Assembly (NCBI RefSeq): GCF_014235185.1
Contig: NZ_CP060131.1
Span: forward strand, 6,145,501 to 6,209,500
Source of the DNA: Pseudonocardia petroleophila
GTDB taxonomy: Bacteria; Actinomycetota; Actinomycetes; Mycobacteriales; Pseudonocardiaceae
Length of the DNA: 64,000 nt
Direction of reading: 5' to 3'
In this document: positions 50,703 through 59,727 of the stretch, one piece after another
Layout: every line of letters starts with the position of its first letter
Position numbering within the stretch: the first letter of the stretch is position 1
Made by a program: the position numbers and the translations under genes
Notes under the pieces: generated by a model
What the model was told of the DNA's origin: nothing
What the model saw: the letters and a program-made list of their open reading frames with translations, nothing else
Database searches by the model: none

Positions 50703-51140
50703 GTGGCGAGTGGCAAGAGCATCGTCCTGGGCTACGACCGGTCGCCCGGGGCCCGGCGCGCGCTGGACATCGCGATCGAGCTGGCCGGGAGCTTCGACGT
50801 GCCGCTCGTGCTGGTGCACGGCGTCGCCCCGCCCAGCTCCGTGGGCGAGGAGGCGGGCCAGGCCCGTGCGGCGATCGACGACATGGACGAGCGGATCGCC
50901 GCCCCGGCCGTCGCGGCCGCGGAGGCGGCGGGGGTGTCGGTCGTCGTCGAGGTCGTCGACTCCCGTCCCGCCCCGGCCCTGATCGCCGCGGCCGAGGAGC
51001 ACGACGCACTCGTCATCGTCGTCGGCACCTGGAACGAGAGCCCGCTGCGCGGCGCCCTGCTCGGCTCGGTGTCGCACAAGCTGCTGCAGATCTCCAACCG
51101 GCCGGTGCTCTGCGTGCCCTCCGCGGATCGCGACGCCTGA
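50703..51140 (+). CDS. Universal stress protein (UspA-like)
   Basis: 145 residues of the USP fold: SIVLGYDRSPGARRALDIAIEL at the N-terminus and LVIVVGTWNESPLRGALLGSVSHKLL at the C-terminus, close to the ATP-binding G-2x-G-9x-G-(S/T) pattern. GTG 50703 begins just after the permease stop. It overlaps the next small gene by 1 nt (TGATG). It probably tunes the permease or acts in stress; this is inference from neighbourhood. Confidence 0.93.
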   Translation: MASGKSIVLGYDRSPGARRALDIAIELAGSFDVPLVLVHGVAPPSSVGEEAGQARAAIDDMDERIAAPAVAAAEAAGVSVVVEVVDSRPAPALIAAAEEHDALVIVVGTWNESPLRGALLGSVSHKLLQISNRPVLCVPSADRDA

Positions 51141-51439
51141 TGACGCCGGTCGCCGTGCTCGTCCTCGTCGTCGGGGTGCTGGTGGTGCTCGCGATCGCCG
51201 GGACCGCGTTCGCGCTCGACGCCCGGCGCCGCCGCACCGCCCACCGGCCGGCGGCCCCGCCGCACCCGGCCCCGGAGCACCCTGCCCCGGAGCGGCCGAC
51301 GCCACCGGCACGGCAGGTCGAGCCGATCGACTCCGCCCGTGCCCAGGAGGACCCGCCGACCGTCATGACCCGCGGCGACGACGGTCCGACGGTGGCCATC
51401 CCCCGCCCGGCCGACCCGGAGGACCCGGGCCGGCCCTGA
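51140..51439 (+). CDS. Small single-span membrane protein
   Basis: 99 residues: one N-terminal membrane segment (PVAVLVLVVGVLVVLAIAGTAFAL), an Arg-rich stop-transfer (DARRRR) and a Pro/Ala-rich cytoplasmic tail with VMTRGDDGPTVAIPRP. The ATG shares its A with the USP stop, so it is coupled to the permease/USP transcript. Unknown function. Confidence 0.78.
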   Translation: MTPVAVLVLVVGVLVVLAIAGTAFALDARRRRTAHRPAAPPHPAPEHPAPERPTPPARQVEPIDSARAQEDPPTVMTRGDDGPTVAIPRPADPEDPGRP

Positions 51440-51445
51440 GCGGGC

Positions 51446-53314
51446 TCACTCCCCCAGCGAGCGCTCCAGCTGCGCCGTCAGCGCCGCGGCGAACGCCGCC
51501 GGGTCCGGCAGGTCGCCGCCCTCGGCGAGCAGGGCCGTGCCGTGCAGCAGGCGGGCGATGCCGCGCAGCTCCTCGTCGTCGGGGCGCTCGGCGTGCGCCC
51601 GGTTGAGGCCGACGACCAGCGGGCTCTGCGGGTTGAGCTCCAGGATCCGCTTGACCTTCGGCGGCTCCTGGCCCATCGCGCGGTACATCTTCTCCAGCGT
51701 CGGGGTGAGGTCGCCGGGGTCGCCGACCAGGCACGCCGCCGACGTCGTCAGCCGGTGGGACAGCCGCACCTCCTTGACGTCGTCCTCCAGCGCGGTGCCC
51801 AGCCAGGTGAGCAGCCCGTCGAAGCCCTGCTTCGTCTCGTCGTCGAGGTCGTCGCCGCCGAGGTCGACGTCGCCCTTCGCGATCGAGGCCAGCGGCCTGC
51901 CGTCGAACTCCGGCACCATGTCGACCCACACCTCGTCGACGGGGTCGGTCAGCAGCAGCACCTCGTAGCCCTTGGCGCGGAAGGCCTCCATGTGCGGGGA
52001 GCCCTCGAGCGCGGTGCGCGAGTCGCCCGTCATGTAGTAGATCGCGTCTTGGCCCTCGGGCATCCGGGCGACGTAGTCGGCCAGCGTCGTCTGCTGCTCG
52101 GCGTCGTGCGTCGTGGGGAACGAGCAGACCTCCAGGATCGCCTGCCGGTTGTCGCCGTCGGAGAGCAGTCCCTCCTTGAGCGCGCGGCCCAGCTCGGTCC
52201 AGAAGGTGGCGTACTTCTCGGCGTCGGTGTCGAGCATGGTCCTGATCGTCGAGAGCACCTTCTTCACCAGCCGCTTGCGGATCAGCTGGATCTGGCGGTC
52301 CTGCTGGAGGATCTCCCGGGAGACGTTGAGCGAGAGGTCGGCCGCGTCGACGACGCCCTTGACGAACCGCAGGTACTCGGGGACGAGCGCCTCGCAATCC
52401 TCCATGATGAACACGCGCTTGACGTAGAGCTGCACGCCCCGCCTGGCGTCGCGCATGAACAGGTCCATCGGCGCGTGCGCGGGCAGGAACAGCAGCGCCT
52501 GGTACTCGAACGTGCCCTCGGCGGAGAGGCGGACGGTCTCCAGCGGCTCCTGCCAGTCGTGGCTGACGTGCCGGTAGAACTCGCTGTACTCCTCGGGCGA
52601 GACGTCGCTCTGCGGGCGCGACCACAGCGCCTTGCGCGAGTTGACGGTGTCGTCCCCGATGCGGATCGGCCAGGTGATGAAGTCCGAGTAGCGCTTCACG
52701 AGCCCGCGCACGACGGACTCGTCGGCGTAGTCGTGCAGGCCGTCCTCGGCGTCGACGGGCTTGAGGTGCAGCGTGATCGAGGTGCCCTGGGGCGCGTCCG
52801 CGGCGTCGTCGACGGTGTAGGTGCCCTCGCCTGCCGACTCCCAGTGCACCCCCGCCGCCTCCCCGGCCCGCCGGGTGACCATCTCGACGCGGTCGGCGAC
52901 CATGAAGCTGGAGTAGAACCCGACGCCGAACTGCCCGATGAGCTCGGCCGACGCCTCCTCCGACGCGGCGCCGCTCTCCTTGGCCGCCCGCAGCTGGGCG
53001 AGCATCTCGGCGCTGCCCGAGCGCGCGATGGTGCCGATCAGTCCGACGACGTCGTCGCGGCTCATGCCGATGCCGTTGTCGCGGACCGTCAGGGTGCGGG
53101 CCTCGGGATCGACCGCCAGCTCGACGTGCAGGTCGTCGACGTCGGCGCCGAGGTCCTTGTCCTGGTACGACGCCAGGCGCAGCTTGTCCAGCGCGTCGGA
53201 GGCGTTGGAGACGAGCTCGCGCAGGAAGACGTCCTTGTTCGAGTAGATCGAGTGGATCATCAGCTGGAGCAGCTGGCGGGCTTCCGCCTGGAACTCGATC
53301 GTCTCGGTCGACAT
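51446..53314 (-). CDS. htpG: Molecular chaperone HtpG (Hsp90)
   Basis: 622-residue Hsp90. GHKL ATPase motifs are intact: [28 protein letters not shown] and [20 protein letters not shown]. The middle domain has the catalytic Arg region [10 protein letters not shown], and the C-terminal dimerisation domain is complete. There is no eukaryotic MEEVD tail. ATG 53314 follows GAGAGGA with 7-8 nt spacing. It converges on the small membrane-protein gene with 6 nt between stops. Single gene, with no heat-shock operator recognised. Confidence 0.97.
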
Positions 53315-53463
53315 GGCCGGGTCCTCTCACATCGGTCCTTCGGGAACGCGCGCCGACTTTATGCGACCCCGATGTAACTGCTGCGCCCCCTCGGTACTCC
53401 TACGTACTGACGACGCCGGACGGCCGGCGCGCACCACCCCGACACACTTCGAGGAGATCCGCC

Positions 53464-54042
53464 ATGTCCGTTTCGTCCCGCCTCCGCTCGCTCGCCACCG
53501 TCACCGCCGGCACGTTCCTGGCCGCCGGCCTCATGGCCGGGCTGGCCACCCCCGCCTCCGCCGCCCCGCGCGACTGCGCCTACATGGGCTACGGCAGCTA
53601 CGTCGACGGCCTCGCGCTCGACCACCGCGACGGCGAGGTCGTGCTCGCCAACGCGATCAACGCCTACCGCGCCCAGAACGGCCTGCGCCCGCTGACCTAC
53701 TCCCGCACCCTGGCCCGCCCGGCCATGTGGGCCAGCCTCGACAGCTTCAACCGCGGGTTCTCCCCCAGCAACCACATCGACACCCGCGGCATGAACGTCG
53801 CCCAGCGCGTCCAGTTCTGCTCGGGCTACACCGGCTACCTGGGTGAGATCAACTTCTGGGGCTACGGCTCGTCCCCCTCGTACAGCTCGCCCGAGGCCGC
53901 GCTGAACTGGTGGAAGAACTCCCCCGGCCACAACGCCCGGCTGCTCGACCCGCGCGCCACCACGTTCGCGGTCGGCCAGGCCTACAACGGCTACCCGACC
54001 ATCGACCGGGCCCACTACACGGTCGTCTTCGGCGACCACTGA
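53464..54042 (+). CDS. Secreted CAP (SCP-like) domain protein
   Basis: 192 residues. A Sec signal peptide (hydrophobic core TVTAGTFLAAGLMAGLA) ends at a TPASA-A type site near residue 33. The mature part is a CAP domain: VVLANAINAYRAQNGLRPLTY, ASLDSFNRGFSPSNHID and WWKNSPGHNARLLDPRAT, with conserved His and Glu (YLGEINFWG). ATG 53464 follows GAGGAG by 6 nt. Secreted CAP proteins occur in actinobacterial cell envelopes; their precise activity is unsettled. Confidence 0.92.
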   Translation: MSVSSRLRSLATVTAGTFLAAGLMAGLATPASAAPRDCAYMGYGSYVDGLALDHRDGEVVLANAINAYRAQNGLRPLTYSRTLARPAMWASLDSFNRGFSPSNHIDTRGMNVAQRVQFCSGYTGYLGEINFWGYGSSPSYSSPEAALNWWKNSPGHNARLLDPRATTFAVGQAYNGYPTIDRAHYTVVFGDH

Positions 54043-54094
54043 GCCGACCCGACCGGCCCTTGCCCGGGCACCGGGTCGTCACGAGACTGACCCG

Positions 54095-55540
54095 ATGCCC
54101 GACAAGAGCCAGCTCCTCAACTACATCGACGGCGAGTTCCGGCCCCCCGCCGAGGGGGGCCGGACCGACGTCGTGGACCCCGCGACCGGCGAGGTCTACG
54201 CCACCGCTCCGCTGTCCACCGCCGCCGACGTCGACGCGGCGTACACCGCGGCGGCCCGCGCGTTCGGCGAGTGGAGGCGCACCACTCCCGGGGAGCGCAT
54301 GGAGAAGCTGCTGGCGATGGCCGACGCCGTCTCCCAGGGCGCGTCGCGGCTGATCGAGGCTGAGGCGCGCAACACCGGCAAGCCGCTGGGGCTCACCGCG
54401 TCGGAGGAGATCCCGCCGATGGTCGACCAGATCCGGTTCTTCGCCGGGGCGGCCCGGATGCTGGAGGGCAAGGCGAGCGCGGAGTACATGCGCGGGTTCC
54501 AGTCCACGATCCGGCGCGAGCCCGTCGGCGTCGTCGGGTCGGTGGCGCCGTGGAACTACCCGATGATGATGGCGGTCTGGAAGTTCGCGCCGGCGCTGGC
54601 GGCGGGCAACACGATCGTCCTCAAGCCGTCGGACACCACACCGGCGAGCGCGGTGCTGATGGCCGAGCTGTTCTCCGACATCCTCCCGCCCGGCGTGTTC
54701 AACGTCGTCTGCGGCGACCGCGGCACCGGCGCGCTGATGTCGGCGCACCCGACGCCCGCGATGGTGTCGATCACCGGGAGCACCCGGGCGGGCAAGGCGG
54801 TCGCCGAGGCGGCCGCGGCCACCGTCAAGCGCACCCACCTGGAGCTGGGCGGGAAGGCCCCGTGCGTCGTGTTCGCCGACGCCGACGTCGCCGCCGCGGC
54901 GGAGGGCATCGCCGTCGCCGGCTACTTCAACGCCGGGCAGGACTGCACCGCCGCCACCCGCGTGCTCATCGCCGAGAGCATCCGGGGCGAGCTGGTGGAG
55001 GCGCTCGCCGAGCAGGCCGCCGCCGTCCGCCTGTCCCGCGACGAGGTGGCGGGCAGCGAGGACCTCTACATCCCGCCGGTCAACAACCCCACTCAGCTCG
55101 CGCACGTGTCCGGGCTGGTGGAGCGGGCCCCGGCGCACGCGCGGGTGGTCTCCGGCGGAGAGAAGGCGGGAGGTGGGGGCTACTTCTACACGCCCACCCT
55201 CGTCGACGGCCTGCGCGCCGACGACGAGCTGATCCGCACCGAGATCTTCGGCCCGGTGATCACCGTGCAGGGCTTCTCCGACGAGGCCGAGGCGATCGCC
55301 ATGGCCAACGACACCGACTACGGCCTGGCCGCGAGCGTCTGGACGCGGGACCACGGCACCGCGCTGCGCGTCTCCGCGGCGATCGACTCGGGCTGCGTCT
55401 GGGTCAACTGCCACATCCCGCTGGTCGCCGAGATGCCGCACGGGGGCGTCAAGCAGTCCGGCTACGGCAAGGACCTGTCGGCGTACTCGCTGGAGGACTA
55501 CACCCGCGTCAAGCACGTCATGTCCTATGTCGGTGAGTAG
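54095..55540 (+). CDS. Aldehyde dehydrogenase, gamma-aminobutyraldehyde-type
   Basis: 481-residue NAD(P)-dependent aldehyde dehydrogenase. Catalytic Glu is in LELGGKAP, catalytic Cys in AGQDCTAATR, and the cofactor and substrate regions WNYPMMMAVWKFAPALAAGN and GVKQSGYGKDLS are normal. The FRSTIRREPVG-like and GQDCTA patterns fit gamma-aminobutyraldehyde dehydrogenases that oxidise amino-aldehydes from polyamines. Start ATG 54095 gives the expected N-terminus (LLNYIDGEF); its ribosome binding site is weak. A functional link with the copper amine oxidase is plausible. Confidence 0.94.
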   Translation: MPDKSQLLNYIDGEFRPPAEGGRTDVVDPATGEVYATAPLSTAADVDAAYTAAARAFGEWRRTTPGERMEKLLAMADAVSQGASRLIEAEARNTGKPLGLTASEEIPPMVDQIRFFAGAARMLEGKASAEYMRGFQSTIRREPVGVVGSVAPWNYPMMMAVWKFAPALAAGNTIVLKPSDTTPASAVLMAELFSDILPPGVFNVVCGDRGTGALMSAHPTPAMVSITGSTRAGKAVAEAAAATVKRTHLELGGKAPCVVFADADVAAAAEGIAVAGYFNAGQDCTAATRVLIAESIRGELVEALAEQAAAVRLSRDEVAGSEDLYIPPVNNPTQLAHVSGLVERAPAHARVVSGGEKAGGGGYFYTPTLVDGLRADDELIRTEIFGPVITVQGFSDEAEAIAMANDTDYGLAASVWTRDHGTALRVSAAIDSGCVWVNCHIPLVAEMPHGGVKQSGYGKDLSAYSLEDYTRVKHVMSYVGE

Positions 55541-55573
55541 GCGGTAACGTGGAGTGACTTCTCGGAGGTGCGG

Positions 55574-56182
55574 ATGGCCGGTGGTGTGCTGGACCGCGTG
55601 GTCGTCCGCTCCGTCGAGATCGCCGTGCGCGCCCTGTGGGGGTTCACGCCGCGGGTGATGGAGTACGTCGTCGCCGATCTCGGGCCGTGGCGCGCGATCG
55701 GCTGGATGGCGGCGCACATGCCCCGCTACCAGCGCACGCTGCGGGTGCTCGGGCCGCTCCGCGCCCACCTGGCCTGCCTGGCGATCTCCCTGGTCAACGG
55801 CTGCCGCTACTGCGCGTTCGGGCAGGCCTACGCGCTGGACCTGCTGCACCTGCGCGACCGCGGCGCACTGCTCCCGGTCGACGCGCCGACCCTGTCGACC
55901 TGGACCGGCCTGCCGCCCGACGAGCTGCGCGCCCGCCTGCACCTGGTGCTGGAGGAGGCCGGCCTGCACGCGGAGGTGGTGTGGCTCGACACCGTCCTCG
56001 ACCTCGCGACCGGCACCCAGGCCCCGATCGACGGGGACGAGGCCCGGGTGGCGCACCTCGTCGTCATGATCGGGCAGCTCAACCGGGTCGGGATCGCGCA
56101 CGGCATCGCCCCCGACGAGGCGCACGACGCGGTCAACAGGGACGCCGCCCTGCGCGCCCGGCACGCGGAGCTCCGCGCGTGA
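55574..56182 (+). CDS. AhpD/carboxymuconolactone decarboxylase-like protein
   Basis: 202 residues related to the AhpD-like all-helical fold: LACLAISLVNGCRYCAFGQAYAL contains the redox-type CXXC (C-R-Y-C) in its usual context. The C-terminal half is helical (EARVAHLVVMIGQLNRVGIAHG). ATG 55574 has GGAGG 5 nt upstream, preferred over GTG 55568. A peroxidase or redox role is suggested but unproven. It lies just upstream of the cobalamin riboswitch and is not controlled by it. Confidence 0.85.
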   Translation: MAGGVLDRVVVRSVEIAVRALWGFTPRVMEYVVADLGPWRAIGWMAAHMPRYQRTLRVLGPLRAHLACLAISLVNGCRYCAFGQAYALDLLHLRDRGALLPVDAPTLSTWTGLPPDELRARLHLVLEEAGLHAEVVWLDTVLDLATGTQAPIDGDEARVAHLVVMIGQLNRVGIAHGIAPDEAHDAVNRDAALRARHAELRA

Positions 56183-56196
56183 CAGGATGACCGCGT

Positions 56197-56291
56197 CCAG
56201 GTGACGGCGGTACGAGGAAGCCGGTGCGAGTCCGGCGCGGTCCCGCCACTGTGATCCCCCGCCGGGGAGAGCCAGAGACTCACGCCGTCAC
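56197..56291 (+). promoter_or_regulatory. Cobalamin riboswitch aptamer
   Basis: Shows the cobalamin-aptamer core: a GTGACGGCG closing arm (56201-56209) pairing perfectly with CGCCGTCAC (56283-56291), the AAGCCGGTGCGAGTCCGGC-type element, the strongly conserved GGTCCCGCCACTGTGA segment and a B12-box-like AGCCAGAGAC. It lies directly before a corrinoid-type ABC transporter operon. Boundaries are approximate. Confidence 0.95.
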
Positions 56292-56328
56292 TCCTCCGTG
56301 ATCCGGGGCGGATATCCCCGTGAGGAGT
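56290..56328 (+). promoter_or_regulatory. Riboswitch expression platform: hairpin hiding the ribosome binding site
   Basis: ACTCCTC (56290-56296) pairs with GAGGAGT (56322-56328), and CGGGG (56304-56308) with CCCCG (56316-56320) around a 7-nt loop. GAGGAG is the ribosome binding site of the next gene, 6 nt before its GTG. The hairpin shares bases with the closing aptamer stem, so ligand binding can switch translation. Confidence 0.85.
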
Positions 56329-56333
56329 CACCC

Positions 56334-57470
56334 GTGCGTCTCGTGCCTGCCCTGCTCGCCGGGCTCGTCGTCCTGTCGGCCTGCTCCGCCGCCCCCGCCG
56401 CGGCGCCCGCCGGCTGCGTCCCCGGCTCCGGCGGGCGCTCCACCGTCGAGCACGCGGAGAACTTCTCCCTGCGCTACGAGGACGGCTACCAGGTCCTGAC
56501 CGTGGACGAGCCGTCGCCGGGCGCGCCACCGGAGTCCTACGTGCTCCTCGCCTGCGGGGCCGCGCCGGACCTCCCGCCGGAGCTGGCGTCGGCGCAGCGC
56601 ATCCCGGTCCCGGTCGACAGCCTCTACTCCGGCTCCACGACCCACCTGCCGCTGCTGGTCGACCTCGGCCGCGTCGACGTCCTCACCGGCGTGGCGACGG
56701 CCGGGTTCGTCAGCTCGCCGGAGGTGGTCGCGGCCGTCGCCGCCGGTGCGGTCGCCGAGTACGCGCCGACCGAGCAGGTCGACGTGGAGCGCGTCGTCGC
56801 CGGGCGCCCGGACGTCCTCATGACCGGCGGGTTCGACGACCCCGCCTACGCGACGCTGCGGCAGGCGGGGATCCCCGTCGTCGCCAACGCCGAGTACCTG
56901 GAGCCCACCCCGCTCGGCCGCGCCGAGTGGATCAAGGTGATGGCCGCGCTGACGGGCGACGAGCTGCGGGCCGCCGCCGTGTTCGACCAGGTCGAGGCGG
57001 CGTACACGGGGACCGCGGCGCTCGCGGCGGGCGCGGCGCCGGTGCCCGTCGTCGCCGGGTCGCTGTTCGAGGGGGTCTGGAGCGTGCCGGCCGGGGGCAG
57101 CTACCTCGGCCGTCTGCTCGACGACGCGGGCGGGGCGAACCCGTGGGCGGGCGACCCGTCGGCGAGCAGCCTGACGCTGGACTTCGAGACCGTCTACGCC
57201 ACGGCCGGGCAGGCGCCGGTGTGGCTGGCCACGCAGGACTGGGCCACCCGCGCCGACGCGCTCGCCGCCGACCCCCGCTACGGCGAGCTGGCCGCGATGC
57301 GCGACGGGCGGACGTGGACGGCGAACCGGTCGATCGGGCCGAACGGCGGCAACGACTTCTACGAGCGCGGGGTGACCCGCCCCGACCTGGTGCTCGCCGA
57401 CCTGGTGGCGATCCTGCACCCGGAGCTGCTCCCCGGCCACGAGCAGACGTTCTACACCGAGCTCCGATGA
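56334..57470 (+). CDS. btuF: Corrinoid ABC transporter substrate-binding lipoprotein (BtuF-like)
   Basis: 378 residues. Lipoprotein signal with lipobox LSAC (Cys17). The mature part is a type III periplasmic-binding fold: PESYVLLACG, TGVATAGFVSSPEVV, RPDVLMTGGFDDPAYATLRQAGIPVV and a connecting long helix. GTG 56334 is set by GAGGAG 6 nt upstream, which the riboswitch hairpin can mask. The stop overlaps the permease ATG (ATGA). Vitamin B12 or precursor uptake is inferred from the riboswitch; siderophore-type substrates use the same fold. Confidence 0.9.
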   Translation: MRLVPALLAGLVVLSACSAAPAAAPAGCVPGSGGRSTVEHAENFSLRYEDGYQVLTVDEPSPGAPPESYVLLACGAAPDLPPELASAQRIPVPVDSLYSGSTTHLPLLVDLGRVDVLTGVATAGFVSSPEVVAAVAAGAVAEYAPTEQVDVERVVAGRPDVLMTGGFDDPAYATLRQAGIPVVANAEYLEPTPLGRAEWIKVMAALTGDELRAAAVFDQVEAAYTGTAALAAGAAPVPVVAGSLFEGVWSVPAGGSYLGRLLDDAGGANPWAGDPSASSLTLDFETVYATAGQAPVWLATQDWATRADALAADPRYGELAAMRDGRTWTANRSIGPNGGNDFYERGVTRPDLVLADLVAILHPELLPGHEQTFYTELR

Positions 57471-58558
57471 CGGCGGCGCCCCGGCTGGCACGGCGCGGGG
57501 GCCCGACCCGCGCGCTCCCGCGCCCCGACCCGCGGGGGTGGGGGGCGGTGGTGCTGCTGACCGTGGCCGCCGTCGGGACGCTGGTGCTGGCCGTCGCGGT
57601 CGGGCCCGTGGTCGTCTCGCCGTCCGACACCGTGGCCGTGCTGCTCGGCCGCACCCCCGCCGACCCCACCGCGCCCGTGCTGATCGGGTCGGTGCGGGTG
57701 CCGCGGGCGCTCACCGCGGCGCTGGCCGGGGCCGCGCTCGGGGTGGCGGGCCTGCAGCTGCAGACGCTGTTCCGCAACCCGCTGGCCGAGCCCTACGTGC
57801 TGGGCGTCAGCGCCGGGGCGAGCCTCGGTGTCGCGCTGGCCGTGGCGGGCACCGCGGGCGGGTCGGCGGGCACGTTCACCGCGGGGGTCGTCGGGGCCGG
57901 GCGGGCGGGGACGGTGGTGGCCGCGGCCGTCGGCGCCGGGATCGTGCTGGGGGTCGTGCTGCTGCTCTCGCGCTGGGTGCGGTCCGGGATCGTGCTGCTC
58001 GTCGTCGGCGTGATGCTCGGGTCGCTGGCCACGGCCGGGGTCAGCCTGCTGCTCACCGTGATCGACCCGCAGCGCGCGCAGCAGTTCATCGCGTGGGGGC
58101 TGGGCAGCTTCTCCGGGACGACCGGCGCCGACCTGGCCGTGCTCGCGCCGGTCGTCGGCGTCGGGTTGCTGGTGGCGCTGGCCGGGACGAAGTCGCTCAA
58201 CGCGCTGCTGCTCGGCGAGGACTACGCGCGCAGCGTCGGCGTCCGGATCGGGCGGGTGCGGCTGGTGATCCTGGTGTCCTCGGCCGTGCTGGCCGGGTCG
58301 GTCACCGCGTTCTGCGGGCCGGTGGCGTTCCTCGGGATGGCGGTGCCGCACCTGGCCCGGCTGGCCGTCGGCACGTCGGACCACCGGGTCCTGCTGCCGG
58401 TCGCGCTGCTCACCGGCGCCGTGGTCGCGCTGGTCTGCGCGGTCGCGGCGCACCTGCCGTGGCTGGCGGGCCCGATCCCGGTCAACGTGATCACGTCGGT
58501 GGTCGGGGCCCCGGTCGTCATCGTGGTGCTGATCCGCAGCCGGCTGGTGAACGCGTGA
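57467..58558 (+). CDS. btuC: Corrinoid ABC transporter permease (BtuC/FecCD-like)
   Basis: 363-residue FecCD-family permease with about ten membrane spans. It shows VPRALTAALAGAALGVAGLQLQTLFRNPLAEPYVLGVS, a motif typical of the family's first half, and GPVAFLGMAVPHLARL in the cytoplasmic coupling region. ATG 57467 overlaps the btuF-like stop and the stop overlaps the ATPase start (GTGA), giving a tightly coupled three-gene unit controlled by the riboswitch. The first 25 residues are a Pro/Arg-rich cytoplasmic leader. Confidence 0.93.
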   Translation: MTAAPRLARRGGPTRALPRPDPRGWGAVVLLTVAAVGTLVLAVAVGPVVVSPSDTVAVLLGRTPADPTAPVLIGSVRVPRALTAALAGAALGVAGLQLQTLFRNPLAEPYVLGVSAGASLGVALAVAGTAGGSAGTFTAGVVGAGRAGTVVAAAVGAGIVLGVVLLLSRWVRSGIVLLVVGVMLGSLATAGVSLLLTVIDPQRAQQFIAWGLGSFSGTTGADLAVLAPVVGVGLLVALAGTKSLNALLLGEDYARSVGVRIGRVRLVILVSSAVLAGSVTAFCGPVAFLGMAVPHLARLAVGTSDHRVLLPVALLTGAVVALVCAVAAHLPWLAGPIPVNVITSVVGAPVVIVVLIRSRLVNA

Positions 58559-59319
58559 CGCTGGCCCTGGACCACCTCACCGTCGGCCACCGGCGCGGCC
58601 CCGCCGTGCTCGGCGGGGTCTCCCTCGACGCCCGTCCCGGCGAGCTCACCGCCCTGCTCGGGCCGAACGGGGCCGGGAAGTCGACGCTGCTGCGGACGGT
58701 CGCGGGCCTGCTGCCCGCCGTCGCGGGGTCGGTGTCGCTGGGCGGCACGGACCTGCTGGCCCTGACCCCCGCCGAGCGCGCCCGTCGCGTCGCCGTCGTC
58801 CTCACCGAGCGCGTCGACGGCGGGCTGCTGACGGCCCGCGAGCTCGTCGGACTCGGCAGGCACCCGCACACCGGCGCCCGCGGCACGCTGCGCGCCGCCG
58901 ACCGCGCCGCCGTCGACGACGCGCTGGCCGCGGTCCGCGCGACGGAGTTCGCGCAGCGGCGGGTCGGAGAGCTCTCCGACGGCGAGCGGCAGCGCGTCCT
59001 CATGGCCCGGGCCCTGGCGCAGGCCCCCGACCTGCTGCTCCTCGACGAGCCGACCGCGTTCCTCGACGCGCCGTCGCGCGTGTCGGTGACCGGCCTGCTG
59101 CGGCGCCTGGCCCGCGACCGCGGGATCGTCGTGGTCGTCTCGACCCACGACGTCGAGCTCGCGCTGCGCGTCGCCGACCGGGTCTGGCTGCTCGACCGCA
59201 CCGGCGGCGTGCGCACCGGACCGCCCGCCGGCCTGGTGGCCGACGGGGCGGTCGGGGCGGCGTTCGACAGCGACGAGCTGCGCTTCGACGCGGGCGCCGG
59301 GACGTTCGTGATGCGCTAG
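58555..59319 (+). CDS. btuD: Corrinoid ABC transporter ATP-binding protein (BtuD-like)
   Basis: 254-residue ABC ATPase: Walker A GPNGAGKST, signature LSDGERQRVLMARALAQ (Asp in place of the second Gly of LSGGQ, a tolerated variant), Walker B LLLLDEPTAFLD and H-loop VVSTHDVELAL. GTG 58555 lies in the GTGA overlap. Energises uptake through the upstream permease. Its last 4 nt overlap the convergent ABM gene end. Confidence 0.92.
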   Translation: MTLALDHLTVGHRRGPAVLGGVSLDARPGELTALLGPNGAGKSTLLRTVAGLLPAVAGSVSLGGTDLLALTPAERARRVAVVLTERVDGGLLTARELVGLGRHPHTGARGTLRAADRAAVDDALAAVRATEFAQRRVGELSDGERQRVLMARALAQAPDLLLLDEPTAFLDAPSRVSVTGLLRRLARDRGIVVVVSTHDVELALRVADRVWLLDRTGGVRTGPPAGLVADGAVGAAFDSDELRFDAGAGTFVMR

Positions 59320-59648
59320 CTGCCCTCCAGCACGACCTCGCCCATCTCCGACCAGCCCACCCCGTCCGGCAGCTCCTGGTAGACGATCTTCGGGACCGAC
59401 GCGACGACCGAGGGCAGCCAGCCGAAGAACCACTGCGCGTGCTCGGAGGACACGTGCGCCTCCCCCGCCGCCTGGTCGACGTAGTTGGCGATCACCGCGT
59501 ACTCCTCCGGGCGCTCGACGCTCGCGAAGCAGGAGAAGACCAGGTTGCCGGGCTCCTCCCGGACCTGGGCCGAATACGTGACGATGCCCGCGAGGAAGTC
59601 CTCCTTCTTCTCGGGGCGGATGTCGATCCTGATCACGATGAAGATCAT
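59316..59648 (-). CDS. Antibiotic biosynthesis monooxygenase (ABM) domain protein
   Basis: 110-residue dimeric alpha/beta-barrel (ABM) protein: IFIVIRIDIRPEKKEDFLAGI, EEPGNLVFSCFASVERPEEYAVI and HVSSEHAQWFF. Members include quinol or heme-modifying monooxygenases and simple stress proteins; the substrate is unknown. ATG 59648 follows GGGAGG by about 4 nt and is preferred over an upstream start that adds a basic, non-conserved extension. Converges on btuD. Confidence 0.88.
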   Translation of the reverse strand: MIFIVIRIDIRPEKKEDFLAGIVTYSAQVREEPGNLVFSCFASVERPEEYAVIANYVDQAAGEAHVSSEHAQWFFGWLPSVVASVPKIVYQELPDGVGWSEMGEVVLEGS

Positions 59649-59727
59649 GACGCCTCCCTGCGTCCGGCGGTGCACACTGCGGCCCCAGGCATACCGCACC
59701 CGGGGCCGCAGTGGTGTCTCATCCTCG

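Noticed and set aside
54043-54094. GACCCG...CGGGTC inverted repeat between the CAP and ALDH genes as a terminator
   Set aside because: Short stem with a large loop and no U-tract; stems of this size are frequent by chance in DNA this GC-rich.
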